DNA of 64,000 nt from assembly GCA_020073145.1 (NCBI GenBank), contig JAIQFS010000024.1:1-64000 (forward strand), given 5' to 3'. This DNA comes from Terriglobia bacterium. Its GTDB lineage: Bacteria > Acidobacteriota > Terriglobia > Bryobacterales > Bryobacteraceae. A program made the translations under genes and the position numbers. The notes under the pieces were generated by a model. The model worked only from the letters and a program-made list of their open reading frames with translations. It had not been told where the DNA came from and did not search any database. This document shows, piece after piece, positions 16,577-24,512 of the stretch. Each line of letters opens with the position of its first letter. The first letter of the stretch is position 1.

Positions 16577-19500
16577 TCACCACTCCACGCGTGCCAGGAT
16601 CTGGAACTGGCGTCCGGGCGTCGAGGTGTGGCTGATGACACCGGCAGACGGCACGCCCAGAATCCGGTTGGGCAATGCGAAATTCGTACGGTTGAGCAAA
16701 TTGAACGCTTCCACTCGTGTCTGCAAATGCAGCCGCTCGCTGAGCGAGAAGCGCCGGGCCATGGAAGCATCCATGGTGGCCATTCCCGGCCCGCGGAGAA
16801 TGTCGAATCCCGAATTGCCGTATTGATAGAGAGTGGGAAGCGCGAACGCGCGATTGGGATCGGCCGGGTTGAGACTGGTGTTGAACCAATGCAGGTACGA
16901 CTGCTGGCCCGCCGGCAGCGAGCCGCTCCTCAACCGGTCGGGAAGCTGATACCCGCCGTTGTTCAAGCTGTTGACCGCCAGTTGCGGCGTGAACGGAAAG
17001 CCGCTTTGCACGGTGACTACCGCGCTGGCGCGCCATCCGGCGGCGATCGCGTGGAGGACACTCGGCTTCGCTCGGGCGTGAGACTGGAAGGGCAAATCGT
17101 AGGATGCGGTCGCAATCACCCGCTGCGCGATATCGAATGGCGAAGGCGAGCGGTTGCCGCGCAAGTGGTAAATATATTCCGGCGTGGACGGGCGGCTGTC
17201 CTGGCCGGTGCCGGGCGCCGTCGCATCATCCAGCGACTTGGCGTACCGGTAGGTCAACAGAAGCTGGAGGCCGGTGACCGGCTGGCCGGCCAGCTTGGCC
17301 TGTCCGCCGTAGTACGTCGAGCCTCCGCCGTAGCCCAGGTATTCGATGCGCGAATTGTACGCCGCATAGGGATAGCGCGAAAACGCGAACGGCGTTGGCG
17401 CGGGATACGGCTGGTTGGCGTCGTAGGTATCGTAGAGATGAATTCCCATCGAGCCCATGCCGGCGATTTCCAGGGTCAGGCGCGGCCGCAGACGCTGCTG
17501 CAGAAACAAACCCCACTGGTCCGCGTATGGCGTGTAGCTCTGGGGCTCGATGGCGTAGATGGAGCCGCGGGCGCTGTTGAGACTGGCCGCGTCGAGCAAG
17601 GCCACCGCTTGGGGAGCCGGCAGGCCCGCGGTCAGATTGGGCCCCAGCTGAAACGTGCCGTTAATCATGTCGAGCCGCGAGGCATAGGGCGGATTCTGCG
17701 CGAGGATCCCCTCGGCGATGTAGGCCCCCGGGTCATACGCTTTGCTGAAACCTCCCCGCAGAACCGTCGAACCGTTCCCCCGGACATCCCAGGCAAAGCC
17801 GATGCGCGGAGCGATGGTGCGCTTGTTGTAGTTCAAGCCTCCGTACGCATTCACGCCGCCCTGGCCCGCGAACTGGTTGAGGGCCGGCAACTGCCGGTCG
17901 TAATTGAAATTCACCATGTGGTTGGAGGCTTCGGTGACCGGAGGATCCAACGAGTAGCGCAGCCCCGCCTGGATTGTGAAGTTGCGCCCCAAACGGACAT
18001 CATCCTGAACGAATCCCGCCCACTCCCAACCGCGCAAGCGGAACGGCGCAAACTGAACTTCCCGCGCGACTTCCGAGGGATAGCCCGTGAGCAGGGAGGC
18101 GATGGAATCGCCGGTGAGGCCGACACCCGGATAACTGGTGTAATCGGGCGTGAAGGAGAAATCGCCGCGGCTGGTGAATTCGGAGGCGGCGCCGTCGGCC
18201 TGCCGGCGAATGGCCTGCAGGCCGAATTGCCAGGTATGGCGCGCTGTCTTCCAGGTGACGGTGTCTTCGATCTGGTAGCTGGTGGTGCGGATCTGCAGGG
18301 GGGCCGGCTCCGCCGCGCCCAACTGGGTGTAGCCTTCCGGACTGACCACTGGCAGCCCGGCGGCGCCCAGGCCGGGGATGGCGAGCGCCGCCGCGGCGTT
18401 CACTCCCCGATCGTTGGCGTAGGCATTCAGATCGAAACGCGAGACACTGGCCCGGAAATGGTTGATCAGATCGGCGCGGACCACGAAGGTATGCGATAGG
18501 CCAACCTCCCATGCCGTCAGGTTAGTAGTGGCCGCGTCGGCATGCTGCACCGAATCGCTGCCAACAAAGCTTCCTGCGGCAAAGGGAAGCGCCGCCGGCG
18601 CCGGCAATGCGCCGGGCGATTGCGTATTGTTCCGTTGGTAACTCGCCCGCGCGTACAACGTGCTGCGGGCGGAAAGAATCTTGTCCGACCGGCCGCTCAC
18701 CCAGGCGCTGTTCTGGATCCGGTCCGGAGTGAAGCGGTAACTGTCAGCCGTGCCGGACAGGTTGGGATCCGGGTACAAAGCCATCAGGTTGCGCGCCGGC
18801 TGGAAGATCCGTGCGGCCGGCACCTGGTTGCCGGTGAAAAGCTGGCGCGCGTACACGTTGTCGCCCACTTCCGTGATCGACAGGGGATCGTAAATCGGGG
18901 TGGCCCCGAAGGCCCCAGCCTTTTGCGCCGCCGTGGGCACCGTCGACATCACCGTCAGCCCTTCGCGCCCGCGCTGCGCTTCGGCGTCCACGAAATAGAA
19001 CCAGCCATTCTTGCGAACCGCGCCGCCGGCGCTACCTCCGAACTGATTCTGCACCAGGCCCGGCTTGCTCGCGCCGTCAAAGAAATTGCGCGCATTCAAG
19101 ACTGAGTTCTGCAAGTAGTCGAAGGCGGTCCCGTGAAACCGGTCCGACCCCGAAGGAGTCTGCACGTCGATGCTGGCGCCGGCCGCATGGCCCAGGTTCG
19201 CCGGCAGGTAGACCGCGGCCAGGCTGGCGGACTCGATGGCTTCGACCGGCGGCATCAACACCGCGCCGCGCAGCCAGCTCTCGTTGTTGTCCATTCCGTC
19301 GATGAAGAAGTTGTTGTCCTGTCCCCGCTGGCCCAGGCTGTTGAAACTGGAGTTGCCACGCGGCGCATACGCCGTGTACCCTTCGATGTTGCCGCCCTCC
19401 TGGCCTCGGGTAATCTCGGAGGCATTGCGAACCTCATCCAGGTAGTTGCCGCCGGCGAGGAGCTTATCACCCACGCCCTTGGACTCCACGACCGTCCACG

Positions 19501-19849
19501 GCGCGGGTAGAGCGATCGGTAGTTCTAACTTCTGGCCGTCGCCAAGGGCCGCCGTGACGCGCGCGGAAGCGCCGGTGCGGACCGATTGCGCCATCACGGT
19601 GTAGGAACCCGCCGGAAGGCGCAGCGCCTGGTATTTTCCCAGCGAGTCCGCCACCACGTCGCGATGGAATCCGCTGCCGACTTGGATCATCGTCACGTTG
19701 GCTAACGGTGCGGGATCGCCGCCAGCCTCCACCACGGTGCCGGAAAGCTCTCCAAAGCCATCGGCGGCACGTGCGCTGGGAGACGACAGAAGAAAGCAAC
19801 AGAGGGCACACGCGAACGCGCCTGCCCGGGGCCGGACTTCAACGGTCAT
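16577..19849 (-). CDS. TonB-receptor-like (Oar-type) outer membrane protein
   Basis: A 1090-residue protein with signal peptide (about 1-28, ending PSARA). Next come a carboxypeptidase regulatory-like domain (GELSGTVVEAGGDPAPLANVT, about 33-110), a plug with GYTAYAPRGNSSFNSLGQRG and NFFIDGMDNNE (about 130-235), and a barrel with alternating aromatic strands ending ILARVEW (terminal Trp). This is the Acidobacteria form of TonB-dependent receptor related to Myxococcus Oar. No partner glycosidase or SusD-like gene is present to suggest a sugar substrate. First gene of the operon that continues into PAP2 and a second receptor. Confidence 0.87.
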   Translation of the reverse strand: MTVEVRPRAGAFACALCCFLLSSPSARAADGFGELSGTVVEAGGDPAPLANVTMIQVGSGFHRDVVADSLGKYQALRLPAGSYTVMAQSVRTGASARVTAALGDGQKLELPIALPAPWTVVESKGVGDKLLAGGNYLDEVRNASEITRGQEGGNIEGYTAYAPRGNSSFNSLGQRGQDNNFFIDGMDNNESWLRGAVLMPPVEAIESASLAAVYLPANLGHAAGASIDVQTPSGSDRFHGTAFDYLQNSVLNARNFFDGASKPGLVQNQFGGSAGGAVRKNGWFYFVDAEAQRGREGLTVMSTVPTAAQKAGAFGATPIYDPLSITEVGDNVYARQLFTGNQVPAARIFQPARNLMALYPDPNLSGTADSYRFTPDRIQNSAWVSGRSDKILSARSTLYARASYQRNNTQSPGALPAPAALPFAAGSFVGSDSVQHADAATTNLTAWEVGLSHTFVVRADLINHFRASVSRFDLNAYANDRGVNAAAALAIPGLGAAGLPVVSPEGYTQLGAAEPAPLQIRTTSYQIEDTVTWKTARHTWQFGLQAIRRQADGAASEFTSRGDFSFTPDYTSYPGVGLTGDSIASLLTGYPSEVAREVQFAPFRLRGWEWAGFVQDDVRLGRNFTIQAGLRYSLDPPVTEASNHMVNFNYDRQLPALNQFAGQGGVNAYGGLNYNKRTIAPRIGFAWDVRGNGSTVLRGGFSKAYDPGAYIAEGILAQNPPYASRLDMINGTFQLGPNLTAGLPAPQAVALLDAASLNSARGSIYAIEPQSYTPYADQWGLFLQQRLRPRLTLEIAGMGSMGIHLYDTYDANQPYPAPTPFAFSRYPYAAYNSRIEYLGYGGGSTYYGGQAKLAGQPVTGLQLLLTYRYAKSLDDATAPGTGQDSRPSTPEYIYHLRGNRSPSPFDIAQRVIATASYDLPFQSHARAKPSVLHAIAAGWRASAVVTVQSGFPFTPQLAVNSLNNGGYQLPDRLRSGSLPAGQQSYLHWFNTSLNPADPNRAFALPTLYQYGNSGFDILRGPGMATMDASMARRFSLSERLHLQTRVEAFNLLNRTNFALPNRILGVPSAGVISHTSTPGRQFQILARVEW

Positions 19850-20026
19850 CCGAGGCGCCTTGGGGTGAAACCGCTGCCGTTCGATTCATGATTGACCGTG
19901 TCACTCAGACGCTGACTATTTGGAACTATGATGACCTAGGTATCGCCGCTTTGTAAATGGCGCACGCCGCCCTTGCTTTGGTTAATGCGCTCGTCCTCGA
20001 ACCCGGCGGAAAAGGAGTTGCACTTC

Positions 20027-20557
20027 ATGAGACGGACCGTTGCCGCATTGCTGCTGTTGATGGCCTGGTGCGGCGCCGCGTGGGGCCAGGACACCGCGAA
20101 GCAAGACCATTTGTTCTTGCCACGTCATTGGATTCGGGGCTATCTGGATTTCGACGTGGCCCCGCAGCATCATGAAATCGATCTCGGGCTGTGCACCCCG
20201 CCTGGTTGCTCAGCCTTCGCGCGCTACGCCTGGAGCGCGTATGTGGAAGCGCAACCAATCAGCCGCGGTCTGCTCAAGCCTGTGTTCGTTTTCGCGGCGC
20301 CCAAGCTGTACGGCGGCAACAATGAGCCTCAGGTGAACTACACCGCCTCGGCGGCGTTGATTGCCTGGGAGCGCGAAGCCGGCGTGGGGTGGCAACTGCC
20401 ACACGGTGTGCAGTTGCGGTTGACGCAGCATCAGACCTTCCTGCTGGGGCGGTTCGCCAAGGCCGGAGTGCCCGTCAACCCCAACGGACCATACGGCGCC
20501 AACGTGCGAGTGGGCGTACGCTGGAACTTCGGCGGCTATGGGAGTTCGGAACGGTGA
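20027..20557 (+). CDS. Small exported protein, possible beta-barrel
   Basis: A 176-residue protein with signal peptide MRRTVAALLLLMAWCGAAWG. The mature part has alternating aromatic/hydrophobic residues (IRGYLDFDVAPQHHEIDLGL, ANVRVGVRWNFGGYG) that resemble outer membrane strands, but it is short and I do not recognise a family. AGGAG lies nine bases before ATG 20027. The stop overlaps the GTG start of the next gene (GTGA), so the two are translationally coupled. Confidence 0.65.
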   Translation: MRRTVAALLLLMAWCGAAWGQDTAKQDHLFLPRHWIRGYLDFDVAPQHHEIDLGLCTPPGCSAFARYAWSAYVEAQPISRGLLKPVFVFAAPKLYGGNNEPQVNYTASAALIAWEREAGVGWQLPHGVQLRLTQHQTFLLGRFAKAGVPVNPNGPYGANVRVGVRWNFGGYGSSER

Positions 20558-21381
20558 GCGCATCGAGCCGGCGACGGTCGCTGGTATTTCCCCGTGAGCA
20601 TGGCGCCTGGGGGATGCTGCTGGTGCCTCTGGCTACGGGCGCGGCGGTCGGGCTCGTCGACGGCGGCCGGGCGCTGCCGCTGATTCCGTTAACCCTGGCG
20701 GCGCTGGCCCTGTTCTGGCTGCGGACCCCGCTCGAAAGCTGGCTGGGGACCACGCCGCTGCGGGCGCAGTCCGGCCCCGAGCTGCGCCTGGTCCGCCGGA
20801 CGGTTGCGGTGCTGGCCGCAGTATCGCTGCTGGCGCTCACGTGGCTGCTCCGGGTAGCACCGCTCGAGGATCTCTGGGCAATCGGCGGCGGCGCAGGGTT
20901 GGCGTTCGTGGCCCAGGCCGTCGTTAAGAAGACTTGGCGTCAGGGCCGCACGGCCGCGCAGATGATCGGGGCGGCTGGGTTGTCCGCGGTGGCTCCGGCG
21001 GCATTGGTCGCCGTGACCGGACGTTGGGCGGCCGTCGCCACTTCTCTTTGGATCGCCAACTGGCTGTTTTCCGGGAATCAAATTCACTTTGTGCAACTGC
21101 GTATCCACGGCGCTCGCGCGTCCGGCCGCGCCGGAAAATTCGCAGCCGGCCGGGGCTTTCTGGCGGGTCAATTGGTGCTATTCGCACTGCTGGCGGGAGC
21201 GTGCGGTCTGCAATGGTTCCCGTGGTCGGCGGCGCTGGCGTTTGTCCCGGCGCTGGTTCGCGGATTCGGCTGGTTCGCCGGCTCGTCTCAACCTCTCGTC
21301 ATCCGCCGGGTGGGCTTCACCGAACTGGCGCACAGCATCGCCTTCGGCGCGCTGTTGGTATGGGGGCTGGCCGGCGCCTGA
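20554..21381 (+). CDS. YwiC-like integral membrane protein
   Basis: A 275-residue protein with about eight hydrophobic helices. LVFPREHGAWGMLLVPLATG near the N-terminus is the signature of the YwiC-like family, whose function is unknown (in Bacillus ywiC is near anaerobic respiration genes). The GTG start was chosen because it overlaps the preceding stop codon and has GGAG nine bases upstream; an earlier ATG would put a non-hydrophobic Arg-rich extension before the conserved start of the family. Confidence 0.75.
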   Translation: MSASSRRRSLVFPREHGAWGMLLVPLATGAAVGLVDGGRALPLIPLTLAALALFWLRTPLESWLGTTPLRAQSGPELRLVRRTVAVLAAVSLLALTWLLRVAPLEDLWAIGGGAGLAFVAQAVVKKTWRQGRTAAQMIGAAGLSAVAPAALVAVTGRWAAVATSLWIANWLFSGNQIHFVQLRIHGARASGRAGKFAAGRGFLAGQLVLFALLAGACGLQWFPWSAALAFVPALVRGFGWFAGSSQPLVIRRVGFTELAHSIAFGALLVWGLAGA

Positions 21382-21382
21382 G

Positions 21383-22120
21383 CTACATGTACATGCCGCC
21401 GTTCACCGCCAACACGTGGCCGGTGATGTAGGCGGCATCGTCGCTGGCCAGAAACTTCACAGCCGCGGCGATGTCCTCGGGCGTGCCCATCCGCTCCAGC
21501 GGGACCGCCGCCAGGATTTTCTGTTTGCGCTCCTCCGGCAAGTCCTTGGTCATGTCCGTGGCAATATAGCCCGGCGCCACTACGTTCACCGTGATCCCGC
21601 GGCTTCCCAGTTCCTGGGCCAGCGATTTGGACAGGCCGATGAGCCCGGCCTTCGACGCCGCGTAGTTCACCTGTCCGGCGCTGCCCGCCTGCCCCACTAC
21701 CGAGGAGATATTAATGATGCGGCCCCAGCGATTGCGCATCATGCCCGGCAGCACTTGTTGGATGGCCAGGAAAGCGCCGTCCAGATTGGTGCGCAGCACC
21801 GCGTCCCAATCGGCCGGCTTCATGCGCACCGCCAAGCCGTCGCGCGTGATCCCGGCGTTGTTCACCAGCACGTCGATGCGGGTTTTCTCTTTGAGGGCGC
21901 GGCCCAGGGCCTCTTTGATGGACTCGGGAGACCGCAAGTCCAGGTTCACCGCGAGGAACCCTTCGCCGTCCGCGGCGCGCATCTCAGCCGCAAACTCGGC
22001 GTTGCTTTCGATGGAAGTGGAGGCTGCTACCACGTCGAAGCCCGCGCGGCTAAGCGACAGAGCAGTCGCTTTCCCAATTCCACGGCTCGCGCCCGTCACC
22101 ACGGCCACCCGCTTCGACAT
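21383..22120 (-). CDS. fabG: 3-oxoacyl-[ACP] reductase
   Basis: A 245-residue short-chain dehydrogenase. It has the NADP-binding TGASRGIGKA, the structural NNAG, the catalytic Ser in ISSVVG and the Tyr/Lys pair in YAASKAG, plus the C-terminal ITGHVLAVNGGMYM typical of FabG. It reduces beta-ketoacyl-ACP in fatty acid synthesis, in the cytoplasm. It is not next to other fab genes, so it could be a second copy or a related reductase. Its stop lies one base from the stop of the convergent YwiC-like gene. Confidence 0.9.
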   Translation of the reverse strand: MSKRVAVVTGASRGIGKATALSLSRAGFDVVAASTSIESNAEFAAEMRAADGEGFLAVNLDLRSPESIKEALGRALKEKTRIDVLVNNAGITRDGLAVRMKPADWDAVLRTNLDGAFLAIQQVLPGMMRNRWGRIINISSVVGQAGSAGQVNYAASKAGLIGLSKSLAQELGSRGITVNVVAPGYIATDMTKDLPEERKQKILAAVPLERMGTPEDIAAAVKFLASDDAAYITGHVLAVNGGMYM

Positions 22121-22160
22121 TCTCCAATGGTAGCTTACGGAACTCGTGAAAACGGGAAGA

Positions 22161-22182
22161 TGGGCAGGCGGAAGCCTGCCCC
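22161..22182. repeat. GGGCAGGC palindromic intergenic repeat, copy 1
   Basis: Perfect 8-bp arms GGGCAGGC and GCCTGCCC around GGAA, between fabG and the next gene. Related copies lie at 30895-30914 and 44481-44500 and probably at the window end. Confidence 0.75.
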
Positions 22183-22195
22183 ACCAACGGCTGTA

Positions 22196-23038
22196 CTACT
22201 TGCCGGGGTTGATGCCGCCTTTGATGTGGCCTTCCAGGAAATCCTTATTGTTCTCTTCGCAAGAGTATTCCATGATTTCCCAGTCCGGGCGCAGCGTGAA
22301 GATCCGCGTGTTCTTCCAGGGGCGCGTGAAGTACTTGGGATCGTTGATGGTGATTTCGTACGCGATGTGGCCGAGGTCCTTGCGCTGGAAATGTTCGACG
22401 ACGTGCAGTTGGTCGCTATGCGGGTGGCCAATGGTGTCGAGTCGCGTTTTGCCGTTGAAGTTGACAGTGTCGACCACCAGCGTGTCGCCTTCCCAGTGGC
22501 CCACGGAATCGCCGAACCAAGTCGCCACCTTATTGGCATCGTGGGCGCGGCCGTCGAGCGGGAACACCTTGAACCAGGTGTTTTGCTCGTAGAGCAGAGA
22601 CAGGTACTTGTCGCTCTGCATGATCTGGATGGGGTCGGGCGAGTTCATGGAGCGGATCAGGCCGAAGGGGAGGCAACTTCCGGTATAGTCGCCCTTGGCG
22701 GCATCATACGCTTCCCAGACGCGCTTCCCCTCGGGAGTAAACGGCAGCTCTTTGCGAGGCGGCGCGGGGGGGCCCTTGCGGCCGGCGGCCTGCTCCGGAT
22801 CGGCTTTGACGTCCGGCAGAGAGGGGTCGGCCACCTGGTCGCCATTGCGGGTGGTGACGGACATATCGGGAACGTAGGGGCGTTGCCAGAGCCCGCTGAG
22901 ATCGGGCTTGCCGTTGAGCCGGGGGGCTGGGCCTTCCGGGGGTTTGGGAGCGCGGCCCTGCCCGAGGGCGGCGCTAAACGGCACGCAGGCAAGCACGAGA
23001 ACCGCGATGCCCATCCAGGTTTTGACGTGATTCTTCAT
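22196..23038 (-). CDS. Secreted 'GKPDLSGxW' family protein of unknown function
   Basis: A 280-residue protein with signal peptide MKNHVKTWMGIAVLVLACVPFSAALG. The mature protein begins with PRLNGKPDLSGLWQRPY, then a variable Pro-rich part and a conserved C-terminal half: SLLYEQNTWFKVFPLDGR, VGHWEGDTLVVDTVNFNG, HSDQLHVVEHFQR and EITINDPKYFTRPW. The same blocks occur at 51233-52069, so these are paralogs. The family is common in Acidobacteria and unassigned to my knowledge. GAGGAG lies ten bases before the chosen ATG. Two DUF6152 genes lie directly upstream on the same strand. Confidence 0.75.
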   Translation of the reverse strand: MKNHVKTWMGIAVLVLACVPFSAALGQGRAPKPPEGPAPRLNGKPDLSGLWQRPYVPDMSVTTRNGDQVADPSLPDVKADPEQAAGRKGPPAPPRKELPFTPEGKRVWEAYDAAKGDYTGSCLPFGLIRSMNSPDPIQIMQSDKYLSLLYEQNTWFKVFPLDGRAHDANKVATWFGDSVGHWEGDTLVVDTVNFNGKTRLDTIGHPHSDQLHVVEHFQRKDLGHIAYEITINDPKYFTRPWKNTRIFTLRPDWEIMEYSCEENNKDFLEGHIKGGINPGK

Positions 23039-23142
23039 CGGTAGACTTCTCCTCAAAACGAAAGAGATCCCCGTTCCGGAGATCTCTCATCGTGCAGACA
23101 AACTACTGGCTCACCCTCGCGGTCAAGCCTTCGCAGGACCGT

Positions 23143-23565
23143 TTATTGTTTGGCGGCGCCGCGTCCCTGAGGACCATTATCTTCGGGCGAACCGGCAAAC
23201 AGGCGCTTTCCGCTGGGCAATACGACCGAGCGGGCATTGCAGGTATTGGTGGCGTCCTTGGCCATGAAACCCTCGATGGTGACCTCGTCGCCTTCCTTGA
23301 GGGATTGCTTGGTCCAGCCCTGCCGGGTCAGCGTATTGGGAGGACTCCCTTCACACTGCCACTGGACGGTCTTGCCGCTGTCATCCTTGGTCGCAATGTA
23401 CATCCAGATGTGCGGGTTCATCCAATCGACCTTGGTCACCGTGCCTTTGACGGTGACGGGTTTCTTGTCATCGAATTCCGCCGCAAACGAGTGGTGCGCA
23501 AACACCGGGGCGGCGGACACGAGCAAACCGACGCCTGCGGCCAAAACAGCTAACGTTGCTCTCAT
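23143..23565 (-). CDS. DUF6152 family exported protein
   Basis: A 140-residue protein. A signal peptide ends in APVFA, after which the mature chain would begin His24-His25-SFAAEFD. The OB-like beta core VTVKGTVTKVDWMNPHIWMYI carries the family's conserved NPH. Function is unknown. The adjacent gene at 23625 is a paralog, and both stand upstream of a GKPDLSGxW gene; gaps are 59 and about 100 bases. A mature N-terminal His together with another conserved His could bind a metal (inference). Confidence 0.82.
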   Translation of the reverse strand: MRATLAVLAAGVGLLVSAAPVFAHHSFAAEFDDKKPVTVKGTVTKVDWMNPHIWMYIATKDDSGKTVQWQCEGSPPNTLTRQGWTKQSLKEGDEVTIEGFMAKDATNTCNARSVVLPSGKRLFAGSPEDNGPQGRGAAKQ

Positions 23566-23624
23566 GGCGATCTCTCCAGTCTTAAACTCCGCAACCGATC
23601 AACCGGGAACCCGGGGAACCTGTG

Positions 23625-24035
23625 TTACTTGGCGGGGCCGCCTTCCGATTCGGGGGAACCGGCGAAGACCTTGCGCCCATCGGCCAACGTGACGCGGCGG
23701 GCATTGGCCAAGTTGGAACCATCCTTCGCCAGGTAGCCTTCGACGGTGACCTGATCCCCCTCTTTCAAGGAAGTCCGCCGCCATCCTTGGCGAATCAGCA
23801 CGTTGGGGCTGCCGAGCTCGAAATTCCAATTCGTGACCTTGCCGTTTTCGTCTTTCACATCGACGTAAAAACGAGCATGTGGGTTGGTCCACTCCACCTT
23901 GCTGACCGATCCCGATACCTTAATCGGTTTGCCCTGGTCATACTCGGCGGCGAACGAATGATGCGCCCACACCGGCACCACCGAAAGGAACAGGCCGAAG
24001 CCGGCCGCCACCACACCCAACTTTGCTTTTCTCAT
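23625..24035 (-). CDS. DUF6152 family exported protein, paralog
   Basis: A 136-residue protein, closely similar to its neighbour: signal peptide MRKAKLGVVAAGFGLFLSVVPVWA, mature start His25-His26-SFAAEYD, then IKVSGSVSKVEWTNPHARFYV and a conserved tail WRRTSLKEGDQVTVEGYLAKDG, ending ARRVTLADGRKVFAGSPE. The ATG at 24035 gives the normal signal peptide length; ATG 24047 in frame is possible. First gene of the minus-strand cluster; its leader holds two mutually exclusive hairpins (24124-24154). Confidence 0.8.
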   Translation of the reverse strand: MRKAKLGVVAAGFGLFLSVVPVWAHHSFAAEYDQGKPIKVSGSVSKVEWTNPHARFYVDVKDENGKVTNWNFELGSPNVLIRQGWRRTSLKEGDQVTVEGYLAKDGSNLANARRVTLADGRKVFAGSPESEGGPAK

Positions 24036-24512
24036 TCCTGACCTCATTAGAATTGCACCGCCACCGGCGGAACGTGCTTCTCGTTTGGCGAATGGGCGCA
24101 GCGTCCGGTTACCTGGATTCCGCAAACCCCGGGGTTTCCGCCCCTCCCGGAAACGGGTAAACCACCGAGACTCCGTCCGCCAGTGGGCTTCATTCTATTA
24201 TTTCGACGAAATGGTGTCAAGACAAAGGCGAACCGGAGCCAGCGTGAGTTCGAGTCCTCTCGCGGCTCCACAGGACCCAGTACCCGAGGCCCTTGGAGGG
24301 TTCTCCGAAGATAGGTATTGACTTTATTTTCAATGGCATACGATCTTAACATAGAAATTTCTTCCGGTCTGAATCCATTCTTTCGATTGGATTTCGGGGC
24401 CGGGTCCGGATACGCTGGAGCCAGTACAGAGTTGTACTCGCCGATTCAACGACTCTGAATCCAAAGGGACCCTGGCGTCCTCAGATTTTGCACGCTCGCA
24501 AACGGGGGACGC
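24036..24512. promoter_or_regulatory. Divergent control region between DUF6152 cluster and nitrate operon
   Basis: This 477-base stretch has no gene. Visible elements: AAACCCCGGGGTTT (24124-24137), overlapped by GTTTCCG/CGGAAAC arms (24134-24154), in the leader of the DUF6152 gene; a tRNA-3'-like piece (24244-24270); a TTGACT hexamer at 24318-24323 without a convincing -10 box; AGAAATTTCT (24353-24362); AATCCA/TGGATT arms (24372-24393); a perfect AGTACA-GAGT-TGTACT dyad (24423-24438); and the decamer TCTGAATCCA twice, at 24368 and 24454. The dyad and the repeated decamer lie 50-145 bases before the nitrate operon and are candidate regulator sites. Confidence 0.5.
24423..24438. promoter_or_regulatory. 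Perfect dyad upstream of the nitrate operon
   Basis: AGTACA, four bases, TGTACT: a perfect inverted repeat about 75 bases before the first start codon. It could bind a dimeric regulator. No regulator gene lies next to it. Confidence 0.45.

Noticed and set aside
24318-24346. TTGACT at 24318 as the nitrate operon promoter
   Set aside because: With a 17-base spacer the -10 position reads CGATCT, a poor match; no other spacing gave a good box.
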